From: Oryzomonas sp.
Lineage (GTDB): Bacteria; Desulfobacterota; Desulfuromonadia; Geobacterales; Pseudopelobacteraceae
Length of the DNA: 64,000 nt
NCBI GenBank assembly: GCA_031292255.1
Contig: JARLHN010000032.1
Coordinates: 1 to 64,000 of the forward strand
Direction: 5' to 3'
A model generated the notes under the pieces. That model was not told where the DNA came from and did not search any database. It saw only the letters and a program-made list of their open reading frames with translations. The position numbers and the translations under genes were made by a program. The stretch's first letter is position 1, and every line of letters begins with the position of its first letter. Shown here one piece after another: positions 42,658 through 51,522 of the stretch.

Positions 42658-42687
42658 CGGACCTTTCGTTTAAAATCGCCCTAAACT

Positions 42688-42710
42688 CCCCCTCCCCTTG
42701 CGGGAGGGGG
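42688..42710. repeat. GC-rich REP-like palindrome
   Basis: The arms CCCCCTCCC and GGGAGGGGG and the loop CTTGC are identical to the copy at 21027-21049. It lies in the nuoK-nuoL gap. Confidence 0.78.
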
Positions 42711-42733
42711 CACTTAAAAACAATTTGCTTATC

Positions 42734-43042
42734 CTACCCCTTCATCTCGCTGAATTGATCCGTATCCACCGTTTTGCGCCGCCGGTGCAGATAGACCACC
42801 ATGGCCAGGGCCAGGGATACTTCGGCCGAGGTGAGGGCCATGATGAAGATGGCGAACAGTTGGCCGTCCGCACTGCCCCAGCGGGCCGAGCCCCCCACGA
42901 AGGCCAGCATGACGGCGTTCAGCATGACCTCGATGCAGACCAGCATCATGATCAGGTTGGCGCGCCAGGCCAGAAGTCCGCCCATGCCCAGGAAAAAGAG
43001 CAGGCCGTCCAGGAGCAGGATATGTTCGAGGGGGACGATCAT
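42734..43042 (-). CDS. nuoK: NADH-quinone oxidoreductase subunit K
   Basis: This is a 102-residue subunit with three membrane helices. The two buried glutamates of the family fit CIEVMLNAVML (about residue 38) and TSAEVSLALAMVVYLHRR (about 73). The length and motif order are standard. It sits upstream of nuoL across a short gap with a palindromic repeat. Confidence 0.94.
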   Translation of the reverse strand: MIVPLEHILLLDGLLFFLGMGGLLAWRANLIMMLVCIEVMLNAVMLAFVGGSARWGSADGQLFAIFIMALTSAEVSLALAMVVYLHRRRKTVDTDQFSEMKG

Positions 43043-43187
43043 ACTTCATTCTCCGGGGAAGGCCCCCATGACACGGCAAAAAACTTCGGATGCCAGGCGC
43101 GCGAGGAACGGCATGCGAGGCATAGCGGCGCTACGTTGAGCGCTACGTGACGAGTGCAACGCCGCAGACGGACTTTTGGCGAAGACG
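43043..43187. repeat. repeat-like nuoJ-nuoK gap
   Basis: This 145-base gap contains tandem GC-rich inverted pieces (CATAGCGGCGCTACG and GAGCGCTACGTGACG at about 43120-43155), similar in style to the GGCGTAGC hairpins elsewhere. No gene is seen. It breaks the usual tight nuoJ-nuoK junction. Confidence 0.45.
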
Positions 43188-43676
43188 TCATTTCTGCCGT
43201 CCCAGATACAGCGCACCAACCAAAGCGAACAACAGTTGCAGTGAGATCAGCTCCACCGCCAGGCCGTGGTCCTGAAACAGGTGCCGGGCGACCTCACGGA
43301 TCGGCAGGGACGCGGCTGCGGGCGAGGCAGTGGAGCCGTGGCGGGCAACGATGACGATTGCCAGGCATGCGGCGCTCACCCCGACCAGCGCCAGGGCCGG
43401 CAACCATTCGCGCCAATGGGGCGACACCCCCTTTTCCGGGTGCCCCAGGTCGAGCATCATGATCACGAACAGAAACAGCACCATGATGGCGCCGGCGTAG
43501 AGGATCACCTCAAAGGCCGCCACCAGGGGCGCCATCAGCAGGTAAAAGATCACCGCGATGGAGAACAGGGAAGTGACCAGGTACAGGATGGCATGCACCG
43601 GGTGTTTCTCGGTAATTGCCAGGATCGTCCCGATAACGGCCACCCCGGCCAGTATGTAGAAGAGGGTCTGTTCCAT
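43188..43676 (-). CDS. nuoJ: NADH-quinone oxidoreductase subunit J
   Basis: This is a 162-residue membrane subunit with five helices. It carries the family signature VILYAGAIMVLFLFVIMMLDLG (about residue 55). The start is taken as the ATG at 43676 (MEQTLFYILAG). An in-frame GTG at 43697 would add seven residues, but both have weak SDs. The gap upstream to nuoI contains a CACAGAG inverted repeat. Confidence 0.92.
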   Translation of the reverse strand: MEQTLFYILAGVAVIGTILAITEKHPVHAILYLVTSLFSIAVIFYLLMAPLVAAFEVILYAGAIMVLFLFVIMMLDLGHPEKGVSPHWREWLPALALVGVSAACLAIVIVARHGSTASPAAASLPIREVARHLFQDHGLAVELISLQLLFALVGALYLGRQK

Positions 43677-43690
43677 ATTTTCAATTCGTT

Positions 43691-43814
43691 TTGCCACGGA
43701 GTCATAGAGACGCAGAGAAGTTCAACGGCAAAAGGTAACTATACCCGAAAAAGGCTCCCTGCTTTTCTCTGTATTCTGTTCTTGCTTCCCCTGTGTCTCT
43801 GTGGCTCTGTGGCA
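43691..43814. repeat. CACAGAG-type inverted repeat element
   Basis: Two imperfect inverted arms of about 27 bases (43691-43718, TTGCCACGGAGTCATAGAGA..., and 43788-43814) flank about 70 bases. A relative with CACAAAG arms lies at 56511-56634, and a half copy at about 17322-17342. Confidence 0.6.
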
Positions 43815-43830
43815 GATTCGTTCTTGAACA

Positions 43831-44361
43831 TTACGGCATCAATGTTCTGATATCCGCCGGCGGTGCCTCCTCCAGCCCCTCGCCTCGCGGCTGGGTCACG
43901 GCGATGCCGGCGTGGCGGTAAAAGTTGTAGGAATCGTCCTTGCCGCAGCCGTCGATCAGCAAGTCCTCCTTTTCAGCGACCAGGTCCATGATATCCCGCT
44001 TGCAGATCTCGTAATCGGGCGTCATCTGGATGGCCAGCGTAGGACAAGCTTCGGCGCACAGGCCGCAGAAGATGCAGCGGGAGAAGTTGATCCGGAACCA
44101 TGCGGCATAGCGGCGGCCATCCTCCCGTTCGGCGGCCTGCATGGAGATACAGTCCACCGGGCAGGCGGCGGAACAGAGGTAACAGGCCACACAGCGCTCG
44201 CCGCCGTCCGGGTCGCGGGTCAGCACGATGCGCGCCCGGTAGCGCGGGTACGGGGTGCGCTTTTCCTCGGGATACTGAATGGTGACCGGCCGTCGCAGCA
44301 TGTGCGACAGGGTGATGCTGAAGCCGCCCAGAATGGCCTTTATGTCGGAGAATATCGGCAT
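43831..44361 (-). CDS. nuoI: NADH-quinone oxidoreductase subunit I
   Basis: This is a 176-residue peripheral subunit with two 4Fe-4S ferredoxin motifs ([12 protein letters not shown], about residue 57, and [12 protein letters not shown], about 96) that carry electrons toward the quinone site. It lies between nuoJ and the ankyrin gene. A terminator for the upstream ankyrin gene lies just before its start, so nuoI-nuoN may need their own promoter. Confidence 0.94.
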   Translation of the reverse strand: MPIFSDIKAILGGFSITLSHMLRRPVTIQYPEEKRTPYPRYRARIVLTRDPDGGERCVACYLCSAACPVDCISMQAAEREDGRRYAAWFRINFSRCIFCGLCAEACPTLAIQMTPDYEICKRDIMDLVAEKEDLLIDGCGKDDSYNFYRHAGIAVTQPRGEGLEEAPPADIRTLMP

Positions 44362-44374
44362 GGATGCGCTTTCC

Positions 44375-44406
44375 CAAAAAAAGAGACGCCCGGGTAGGGC
44401 GTCTCT
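44375..44406 (-). terminator. terminator after the ankyrin gene
   Basis: A ten-base stem (44382-44391 and 44397-44406) with a five-base loop is followed on the minus strand by seven T residues. It lies between the ankyrin gene and nuoI and would split the nuo unit. Confidence 0.85.
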
Positions 44407-44424
44407 GCACGGGGTCGGAATGGA

Positions 44425-44847
44425 TCAGGCGTTGCCGTGTTTGGCCCGCTCGGCCTTCTTGAGCAGCGCCGAAGCCAGGGGGTGGCTGTTGTTTTCGGCA
44501 TAGCGGCTGGCGGTATTGCCGGTGGGCGTCTTGAGTCCTGCATCGGCACCGCCGTCCAGCAGGGCCTGCACGGTCTGGTTGCAGCCGTAAATGGCAGCCA
44601 GCATCAGGGGAGTATGCCCTTCCAGGTCGCGGACATCAACGTCGGCGCCCTTGTCGAGCAGCATCTTGACAATTTCGGTATGGCCGTTGGCGGCGGCGTA
44701 ATGGAGGGCCATTTTGCCTTTGTCGCTGCTGGCGGTCAAGTCCGCGCCCCGGTGCAGCAGGTCCTGAACAAAGTCCTTCTGCCCCTCTTTCGCGGCATTG
44801 ATCAGAGGGGTGTGGCCGTGACGGTCTTTGGCGTTCACACTTTCCAT
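44425..44847 (-). CDS. ankyrin-repeat protein (140 aa)
   Basis: This is a 140-residue protein made of about four ankyrin repeats (DRHGHTPLINAAKEGQKDFV, DKGKMALHYAAANGHTEIV, DLEGHTPLMLAAIYGCNQTV, TPTGNTASRYAENN), with no signal peptide, so it is probably a cytoplasmic protein-binding module. The ATG at 44847 has SD GGGAGGAG. It lies between nuoH and nuoI with its own terminator. A partner cannot be named; its location suggests, but does not prove, a link to the complex I module. Confidence 0.88.
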   Translation of the reverse strand: MESVNAKDRHGHTPLINAAKEGQKDFVQDLLHRGADLTASSDKGKMALHYAAANGHTEIVKMLLDKGADVDVRDLEGHTPLMLAAIYGCNQTVQALLDGGADAGLKTPTGNTASRYAENNSHPLASALLKKAERAKHGNA

Positions 44848-44906
44848 GTTCGACTCCTCCCGTGGTTGATTTATGTTCCGGACGGCAATGTCCGCAGTTT
44901 CATCGG

Positions 44907-45959
44907 TTATGCAGCCTTCAGCACCAGCCACCAACCGGTGACCAGGATATTCGCCAACGCCAGCGGCGTCAACACCTTCCATCCCAGGTGCATGAGTTGA
45001 TCATAGCGCAGACGGGGCAGGGTTCCGCGCATCCAGATGAAAAAAAAGGCAAAGGCCAGGGTCTTGAGGGAAAACCATATCACCGGGGCCAGAAAGGGCC
45101 CGTGCCACCCTCCCAGGAAGAAGGTCGTGGCCAGCCCGCCCAGCACGATAATGTTGATGTACTCGCCCACAAAGAACAGGCCGAAGCGCATGCCGGAATA
45201 TTCGGTGTGAAAACCGGCCACCAGTTCACCCTCGGCCTCGGGGATGTCGAAGGGGATGCGCTTGCACTCTGCCGTGATGCTGATCAGAAAGATGAGAAAG
45301 GCCAGCGGCTGGTAGACGATGAACGGGATGGGGGACTGGGCGGCGACGATGTCTGCCAGGCTCAAGGAGCGGGCCAGCATGACCACCGGCACCAGCGACA
45401 ACCCCATGGACAGTTCGTAGGAGATCAACTGGGCCAGGCCACGGATCCCCCCCAGCAGAGAATATTTGGAGTTGGAGGCCCAGCCGCCGATGGCGACCCC
45501 ATACACCGCGATGGAGGAGAGCGCCAGAAAGAACAGCAGCCCGACGTTCAGATCGGCCACCAGCATCGGCACTTGATGGCCGGCAATGGCAACCGGAGCG
45601 CCGAACGGGATGACGGCAAAGGTCAGGATGGCCGGAATTGCGGCCATGGCCGGTGCCAGATAGAACAACCATTTGTCGGCGGCTGCCGGGATGAAATCTT
45701 CTTTGGTGAGGAGCTTGATCAGGTCTGCGAGAGGTTGGAGAAGTCCGAACGGGCCGACGCGGTTTGGTCCCTTACGGTCCTGGATCCAGGCCAAGATCTT
45801 CCGTTCGGCAAATACCAAGTAGGCGGCCAAGGTGAGAATAACGAAGAAGACGATCCCCAGTTTTGCCGCAAACAGCGCTATGTCCACAGTCGATGCCGTC
45901 ATCGGAACCTGGTCGGTAACTATGTAGTTTCCGTCCGAAAAAGGTCCTTTTCCGCCCAT
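44907..45959 (-). CDS. nuoH: NADH-quinone oxidoreductase subunit H
   Basis: This is a 350-residue subunit with about eight helices that links the Q-site to the proton channels. Signatures are ERKILAWIQDRKGPNRVGPFGLLQPLADLIKL (in part), ELSMGLSLVPVVML and the acidic loop ITAECKRIPFDIPEAEGELVAGFHTEYSGM. The start may be at 45959 or the in-frame ATG at 45902, where the first helix region begins. It is the first nuo gene here. nuoA-G are not upstream. Confidence 0.93.
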   Translation of the reverse strand: MGGKGPFSDGNYIVTDQVPMTASTVDIALFAAKLGIVFFVILTLAAYLVFAERKILAWIQDRKGPNRVGPFGLLQPLADLIKLLTKEDFIPAAADKWLFYLAPAMAAIPAILTFAVIPFGAPVAIAGHQVPMLVADLNVGLLFFLALSSIAVYGVAIGGWASNSKYSLLGGIRGLAQLISYELSMGLSLVPVVMLARSLSLADIVAAQSPIPFIVYQPLAFLIFLISITAECKRIPFDIPEAEGELVAGFHTEYSGMRFGLFFVGEYINIIVLGGLATTFFLGGWHGPFLAPVIWFSLKTLAFAFFFIWMRGTLPRLRYDQLMHLGWKVLTPLALANILVTGWWLVLKAA

Positions 45960-46224
45960 GCGGCGTCAATCTTCGGGCTTGCTTGTGCGGCGTACCGATG
46001 TACGCCTCCGCGCAATCCCTTGATTTCCTTGCCTGGACAAAAAAGTCCTCCTTTCCGGATGGAAACTATGTAAGAGGACAACAACGGAATTGATACCCTT
46101 ATATCACAAAAATGTGTCGAACGTCACCGACTAAATTACCGACAAATAACTACGCAGGAGAAATAAGCGCTTGAACAGCCATGACGCGGCGAACTATAAT
46201 GCCTTCACCAAGGAGAGCGATGAC
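45960..46224. other. divergent nuoH-engB intergenic region
   Basis: This 265-base region between divergent genes must hold both promoters, but no consensus pair is obvious. It contains a hairpin GGCGTAC-CGAT-GTACGCC (45989-46006) of the dispersed GGCGTA type near the nuoH side and an AT-rich stretch near 46080-46150. Confidence 0.5.
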
Positions 46225-46824
46225 ATGGATGTACACCAGACCGAATTCATCAAGAGCGCCGTAAAGCCGAAGGATTACCCTGAGATAACCCTGCCCGAGG
46301 TGGCTTTCGTGGGCCGTTCCAATGTCGGCAAATCATCGCTCATCAACGTGCTGGTCAACCGCAAAAGCCTGGTACGGACCAGTTCCACCCCCGGCAGGAC
46401 ACAGTTGATCAACTTTTTCGACGTTAACGGCCGTCTGGTCCTCGTGGACCTGCCCGGCTACGGCTACGCCAAGGCGCCGCCCGAGCTGCGCAAACAGTGG
46501 CAACCGATGATCGAGACCTATCTGGCTCAGCGCGAGAACCTGCGGGCTGTGGTCCTGATCCTGGATATCCGCCGCATCCCCACGGACGGGGACCTGCAGA
46601 TGCTGCGCTGGCTCGATACCTACGGCATCCCGCCGATCATCGTGGCGACGAAGTGCGACAAGCTCTCGAAAAACGAGCAAGCCCGACAGGCAGGCCTGAT
46701 CGCGGCGGCTATCGGCCGCGGCCGGGAGGAATTGCTCCCCTTCTCGGCCCTGTCGAAAGCCGGGCGCGAAGGGATATGGCAGGCGATCACGGAGTTGGCC
46801 GGCCTGGACAGCGCCGCTACCTGA
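46225..46824 (+). CDS. engB: ribosome biogenesis GTPase EngB/YsxC
   Basis: This is a 199-residue P-loop GTPase needed for 50S assembly. G1 is [10 protein letters not shown] (about residue 31), G2 region [13 protein letters not shown]3 DLPGYGYAK, and G4 TKCDKL (about 143). The start is the ATG at 46225 ([11 protein letters not shown]) with SD AAGGAGAG. A longer frame to 46171 lacks a good SD. Its 3' end overlaps acyP on the opposite strand by eight bases. Confidence 0.93.
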   Translation: MDVHQTEFIKSAVKPKDYPEITLPEVAFVGRSNVGKSSLINVLVNRKSLVRTSSTPGRTQLINFFDVNGRLVLVDLPGYGYAKAPPELRKQWQPMIETYLAQRENLRAVVLILDIRRIPTDGDLQMLRWLDTYGIPPIIVATKCDKLSKNEQARQAGLIAAAIGRGREELLPFSALSKAGREGIWQAITELAGLDSAAT

Positions 46825-47089
46825 TGGAGAAGTCCCGGAATTCACCGCTGCAGACCTCCTGGCGGAGGTCGAGCCGTTCCACCACGGCCGCGGACGGCCC
46901 CTGACGGCACCAGTCAACCAGGACATTCACGGCGTTCTCATCGCCCTCGAACACGCCGGCGACGGAACCGTCCGGCAGGTTCCGGACCCAGCCGCTGACG
47001 CCAAGCTCCATGGCGCGCAAGCTGGTGTAGTGGCGAAACGCCACCCCTTGAACACGGCCGTAAACCGTGACGGAAACCCTGATATTCAT
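46817..47089 (-). CDS. acyP: acylphosphatase
   Basis: This is a 90-residue acylphosphatase. The catalytic motif [12 protein letters not shown] with its essential Arg (about residue 21) and the Asn motif [11 protein letters not shown] (about 37-45) are present. It hydrolyses carboxyl-phosphate bonds in the cytosol. The start at 47089 has a GGGGG SD. It is convergent with engB, sharing the last eight bases. Confidence 0.9.
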   Translation of the reverse strand: MNIRVSVTVYGRVQGVAFRHYTSLRAMELGVSGWVRNLPDGSVAGVFEGDENAVNVLVDWCRQGPSAAVVERLDLRQEVCSGEFRDFSIR

Positions 47090-47141
47090 ACCGTATCCCC
47101 CTTGAATATGTGAACATATTTCAACCCCGAAGGCACAACCC

Positions 47142-47966
47142 ATGGCGCATCAAACAACGAAAACGGCAACGGAAAAGACGGCCAAACCGACCATGCCGGA
47201 CATGCAGAAACGTCCCGACAGCCGCAGGATACCTATCGCAAAGGTAGGCGTCAAGGACATCTCCTATCCCATCGTGGTGATGGACAAGAACCATTCGCTG
47301 CAACACACCGTGGCGCGTATCAACATGTACGTGGACCTGCCTCACCATTTCAAAGGCACCCACATGAGCCGCTTCGTGGAGATTCTCAACCGGCACCGCG
47401 AGCAGATCGGCCTGGACAAGCTCGAAACGATCCTGGACGAGATGAAGGCCCGTCTTGGGTCTGCCAGCGCCCACCTGGAGATCCAGTTCCCCTACTTCAT
47501 CGATAAGAAGGCGCCGGTTTCGGGCGCCAGGAGTCTGATGGAGTACAGCTGCGAGTTCAAGGCATCCATGACCGACACCCTGGATTTCATGCTGGTGGTC
47601 AAGGTGCCGCTTACCTCGCTCTGCCCGTGCAGCAAAGAGCTCTCGCGAGCCGGCGCCCACAACCAACGCAGCATCATGACCGTGCGGGTGCGCTACCGCG
47701 AGTTCATTTGGATCGAGGACTTGGTGGAGTTGATCGAACAATGCGGCAGCAGCCCGCTCTATTCGCTGCTTAAACGGGAGGATGAGAAGTTTGTGACCGA
47801 GCAGGCCTACGATAATCCTCGCTTTGTGGAGGACATGGTACGGGAGGCATATTCCCGGCTGGTAGCCGAGGAAAGGGTTATTTGGTTCTCGGTGGAGACG
47901 GAGAATTTCGAGTCTATCCACAACCACTCGGCTTATGCAGCCGTAGAGTTCGACCGCAGGGCATGA
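47142..47966 (+). CDS. folE2: GTP cyclohydrolase FolE2
   Basis: This is a 274-residue type IB GTP cyclohydrolase, the zinc-independent form that opens the folate/pterin pathway. Family segments are GVKDISYPIVV, LPHHFKGTHMSRFVEIL and TSLCPCSKELS with the catalytic Cys (about residue 162), plus NHSAYAAVEF at the end. The stop overlaps the next gene by four bases. Confidence 0.93.
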   Translation: MAHQTTKTATEKTAKPTMPDMQKRPDSRRIPIAKVGVKDISYPIVVMDKNHSLQHTVARINMYVDLPHHFKGTHMSRFVEILNRHREQIGLDKLETILDEMKARLGSASAHLEIQFPYFIDKKAPVSGARSLMEYSCEFKASMTDTLDFMLVVKVPLTSLCPCSKELSRAGAHNQRSIMTVRVRYREFIWIEDLVELIEQCGSSPLYSLLKREDEKFVTEQAYDNPRFVEDMVREAYSRLVAEERVIWFSVETENFESIHNHSAYAAVEFDRRA

Positions 47967-48646
47967 CCAGGGGGCTGATCATCTTTGCCCGGGAACCGCG
48001 TGCCGGCACGGTAAAAACCCGTCTGGCCCGGGATCTGCACAGCCATCGAGCCGCAACGGACCTATATGCTGCCATGCTGGCCGATGTGCTGGCATCGGCC
48101 GCCACCCTGGACGATACCCGACTGCTGCTCTTCTGGGCGCTGAAAAGTGGCGCTGTTCCCGCCTCCCCCCCCCTGTCGCGACTGGAGATGTTCGATCAAC
48201 AGGGGCGGGATCTGGGCGAACGCATGGCAAACGCCTTTGGCAGAGCCTTTGCCAATGGTTGCGAAACCTGCTGCATCATTGGCAGCGATGCTCCCGACCT
48301 CCCTCCGGACTTCATCCGGCAGGCATTTGGCTTTTTGGAGCGGGATGAAGCCGAGGCCGTCTTCGGCCCGGCCGAAGACGGCGGCTATTATTTGCTCGGT
48401 CTGCGGCATGTGCCGCAACAGCTGTTCGAGGAGATCGCCTGGAGCGGCCCCGAGGTCTTGCGGACCAGCCTCGAACGTGCCCGTCTCTGCGGGCTCAGAA
48501 CAGCCCTCCTGCCGCTGTGGCGGGATATCGACACCTCTAAGGATCTGGATGCGTTCCTGGAACGGCCGGCCCGCCATACGGCGCCGCGCACCCTGGCCTT
48601 GGCGCAGCGCCTGAAAGGAAATACGAGCACATGTCCTACCATCTGA
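47963..48646 (+). CDS. DUF2064/TIGR04282-type nucleotidyl- or glycosyltransferase
   Basis: This 227-residue protein has the GT-A-like DUF2064 fold. It shows IIFAREPRAGTVKTRLARDL at the N-terminus, GSDAPDLPPDF (about residue 109), and AEDGGYYLLGL (about 137). Family members are annotated in arsenosugar-type glycosyltransfer, but the true substrate is uncertain. The ATG overlaps the folE2 stop (ATGA). The start of the kinase gene lies inside its 3' end (16-base overlap). Confidence 0.85.
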   Translation: MTRGLIIFAREPRAGTVKTRLARDLHSHRAATDLYAAMLADVLASAATLDDTRLLLFWALKSGAVPASPPLSRLEMFDQQGRDLGERMANAFGRAFANGCETCCIIGSDAPDLPPDFIRQAFGFLERDEAEAVFGPAEDGGYYLLGLRHVPQQLFEEIAWSGPEVLRTSLERARLCGLRTALLPLWRDIDTSKDLDAFLERPARHTAPRTLALAQRLKGNTSTCPTI

Positions 48647-50667
48647 TGGCAATACTGGTCATGTTCGTCATCTCGATCTTCGGCTATATCTACGGCCGTA
48701 GACAATGGGCACGCCACGTAACGGCAGAAAGGGAGGTGCTCCGCTTCCGGGAACGCTACCGAAAACTGGTGGATACGGTCGAAGGGGTCGTCTGGGAAGC
48801 GGAGACTGCCGTTGATACGCTCCGCTTCACGTTTGTCAGTGCTCGGGCCGAACGGCTGTTGGGCTACCCGGTGACGGAATGGCTGTCCGATCCGGACTTC
48901 TGCCATAACCATATTCACCCGGAAGACCACGACCGGGTGATGGACTCCTGCCGGGTGATGGTGAGGGAAAAAAGATCCCGGCAATTCGATTTCCGCATGA
49001 TCGGCGCCAATGGGTGCACCCTATGGCTGAGGAATACCGCATCGGTGATTACCGAAGACGGTCATAGTCCGATCTTGCTTGGCTTGATGGTCGATATCAC
49101 CGAACGCCGGGAAATGTTGGATTCGGTTCGGGAAAGCGAGGCCAAGTTCCGTTCGTATATCGAGTTTGCGCCCATTGGCGTGTCGGTTGCTGACCTCGCT
49201 GGGCGGTACGTCGAGGTAAACCGTACCGGAGCTGCGATGCTGGGGTATTCCGAAGCGGAACTCATTGGTATGTCCATCACGGATCTTATGCCCCTCGAAT
49301 CCCGGGAAACAGGGCTGCGAAATTTCGAGAAGCTAAAAGAGGAAGGCTCCGCCATGCGCGAGTCGCTCATGGTACGCAAGGATGGAAGCCTGGCCTGGGT
49401 GTCCCTTCAGGCCGTCAAACTCGACTCAGACCGCTTCATCGGGTTCTTTCAGGACATTACCGAACGGAAACAAACGGAACAGGCCCTTATTTCGGCCAAG
49501 GAGGCCGCCGATGCGGCCAATGCAGCCAAGAGCCAGTTTCTGGCCAACATGAGCCACGAACTCCGTACCCCCCTGAACGGCATCATCGGCATGAGCGGAC
49601 TCCTGATGGATACGGACCTGACCCCGGAGCAGCTCGAATACGCCAGGATTGCCCTCAAAAGCAGCAAGGAGTTGTTGGACCAGATCGACGAGCTTTTGGA
49701 CTTTGCCCGCATCGAGGCCGGAAAACTCCTGTTTGAAAAGAGCGACTTCAACCTGCGGACCGTCATGAAGGATACCATGCAGATACTTTCGCTGCAGGCC
49801 GAGGAGAAGAGCCTGCAGCTGGCCTGGCAGGTAGAGCCGGATGTGCCGCTGCACCTCCGGGGCGATCCGGGCCGCCTTGCCCAGATCATTAGAAACATCG
49901 TGGGCAACGGCATCAAATTCACCCGGCAGGGAGGCGTGACGGTCCATGTGAATCGAGTGGCCGAAGAGACACAGTCGGTAACCCTCCGCTTCGCCGTAAC
50001 CGATACCGGGATCGGCATCCCCCCGGAGTACCAGGGCAGCATCTTCACCCCGTTCGTACAGGTTGACGACTCAAGTACAAACCAATACAGGGGCACCGGG
50101 CTGGGGCTGGCAATCAGCAGCCAACTGACTGAACTGATGGGCGGCTCCATCGATGTTGCAAGCAGCGAAGGTTCGGGTTCAACATTCCACGTCACCCTGC
50201 CGTTTGAAAAACAGGGGCAGAAGCCCGTTACCGTAAAGGAGGACGAGACAGAAGCCATCATCGTCAACCATGACGCCAGCGCACCCCAACGCGCCCGCAT
50301 CCTGTTGGCTGAAGACCATGCCACCAACCGGCGGGTCATCAGGATGATACTCAACAAGCTGGGCTATGAGACAGATGCCGTGGCCAATGGTTTCGATGCG
50401 GTCAAGGCCCTGGAAAAGGCCTCCTATGACCTGGTGCTGATGGACTGCCAGATGCCGGAAATGAACGGCTACGATGCCACCGCCGTCATCCGCGACCCGA
50501 AATCGGGCGTACTCAACCACGCGACGCCGGTGATAGCCTTGACAGCCAATGCCATGGCCGGTGAGCGGGAAAAATGCATCGAAGTGGGCATGGATGACTA
50601 CCTGTCAAAACCGGTATTGGTCCAGGATCTGGAAACAATCCTGAAAAAATGGCTGGGAAACAAATAA
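48631..50667 (+). CDS. hybrid sensor histidine kinase (PAS-PAS-HisKA-HATPase-REC)
   Basis: This is a 678-residue hybrid kinase. One N-terminal helix (about 4-22) anchors it. Two PAS domains follow (about 40-165 and 170-285). The HisKA box is FLANMSHELRTPLNG with H309, and the HATPase has DTGIGIPPEYQ and GTGLGLAIS. The C-terminal receiver (about 555-675) has phospho-Asp D605 in LVLMDCQMPEMNG and a conserved Lys (LSKPV). The internal receiver suggests a phosphorelay with a separate Hpt or regulator not seen nearby. The signal is unknown. Confidence 0.93.
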   Translation: MSYHLMAILVMFVISIFGYIYGRRQWARHVTAEREVLRFRERYRKLVDTVEGVVWEAETAVDTLRFTFVSARAERLLGYPVTEWLSDPDFCHNHIHPEDHDRVMDSCRVMVREKRSRQFDFRMIGANGCTLWLRNTASVITEDGHSPILLGLMVDITERREMLDSVRESEAKFRSYIEFAPIGVSVADLAGRYVEVNRTGAAMLGYSEAELIGMSITDLMPLESRETGLRNFEKLKEEGSAMRESLMVRKDGSLAWVSLQAVKLDSDRFIGFFQDITERKQTEQALISAKEAADAANAAKSQFLANMSHELRTPLNGIIGMSGLLMDTDLTPEQLEYARIALKSSKELLDQIDELLDFARIEAGKLLFEKSDFNLRTVMKDTMQILSLQAEEKSLQLAWQVEPDVPLHLRGDPGRLAQIIRNIVGNGIKFTRQGGVTVHVNRVAEETQSVTLRFAVTDTGIGIPPEYQGSIFTPFVQVDDSSTNQYRGTGLGLAISSQLTELMGGSIDVASSEGSGSTFHVTLPFEKQGQKPVTVKEDETEAIIVNHDASAPQRARILLAEDHATNRRVIRMILNKLGYETDAVANGFDAVKALEKASYDLVLMDCQMPEMNGYDATAVIRDPKSGVLNHATPVIALTANAMAGEREKCIEVGMDDYLSKPVLVQDLETILKKWLGNK

Positions 50668-50699
50668 TACAACTCACCGGAAAGGGCGCCAAAACAGAC

Positions 50700-51464
50700 A
50701 TGGAACCGATTCTCATCATCACGGCAGTTCCGCAGGAAATGGCCCTGCTGGAGCACGCCCTGGTCAACGCCGTCCGGCAGACGACAACCGCATTCGAGTA
50801 TGCGGAGGGCACCATCGGCACGCTGCACGTAACGCTCTGCGCCGGCGGAATCGGCAAGATCAACGCCGCCGCCGCCGCTGCCACCCTGATCGAGCTTCAG
50901 CGACCGCGTTTGGTGATTAATACCGGTTGCGCCGGGGCCTATCCGGGGAGCGGACTTTCCGTCGGCGACCTTGCCGTCGCCAGCGACGAAATCCTGGGAG
51001 ATGATGGCGTTCAGACACAGGGGGGGTGGCGGGATCTGCGTTTCATGGGGCTGGCCTCCTTCGTGCGAGGCAAACATACCTACCACAACGAACTTCCCCT
51101 TTCCAAACACGCCGCTGAAAAGGCGATGCAACTTGCCGATTATTGCGGGGTGATCCTGATGCGGGGGCGCTTCGTGACCGTTTCGACTTGCAGCGGGACC
51201 CGACAACGCGGCGAGACCCTGGCGCGGCATTTCAACGCCATTGCCGAAAGCATGGAAGGTGCTGCCGTGGCCCAGATCTGCGTACGCTCGGGTGTGGATT
51301 GTCTGGAGATCCGTGGCATCAGCAACCTGGTGACCGATCGGGACATGAGCGCTTGGGACATCCCGCGGGCCGTGGAATCGGCGCAACGCTTCGTGCTTAA
51401 ATACCTGGAAGACCTGGACCGGACCGAGCCGGGTACCTTCGTACAGGTGGCGCCCGAGCTGTAA
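50700..51464 (+). CDS. mqnB: futalosine hydrolase MqnB
   Basis: This is a 254-residue nucleoside-phosphorylase-fold hydrolase that cleaves futalosine to dehypoxanthine futalosine and hypoxanthine in the menaquinone pathway. Signatures are INTGCAGAYPGSGLSVGDL (about residue 79), AESMEGAAVAQIC (about 182) and EIRGISNLVTDRD. MTA/SAH nucleosidases are the alternative family members, but the sequence style and the presence of mqnD favour MqnB. The ATG at 50700 gives the family N-terminus. An earlier in-frame ATG at 50649 overlaps the kinase gene. Confidence 0.87.
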   Translation: MEPILIITAVPQEMALLEHALVNAVRQTTTAFEYAEGTIGTLHVTLCAGGIGKINAAAAAATLIELQRPRLVINTGCAGAYPGSGLSVGDLAVASDEILGDDGVQTQGGWRDLRFMGLASFVRGKHTYHNELPLSKHAAEKAMQLADYCGVILMRGRFVTVSTCSGTRQRGETLARHFNAIAESMEGAAVAQICVRSGVDCLEIRGISNLVTDRDMSAWDIPRAVESAQRFVLKYLEDLDRTEPGTFVQVAPEL

Positions 51465-51465
51465 T

Positions 51466-51515
51466 ATCGAAGCCGCCGCCATTATGCTTCGATCCTAGTG
51501 TCCCGTGCGGGACAC
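51466..51515. terminator. two hairpins between convergent mqnB and yggS
   Basis: Two inverted repeats lie in the 58-base convergent gap: ATCGAAGC/GCTTCGAT (51466-51473, 51486-51493) and GTGTCCCG/CGGGACAC (51498-51505, 51508-51515). There is no T-run, so termination is possible but not clear. Confidence 0.4.
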
Positions 51516-51522
51516 CAGGGCG

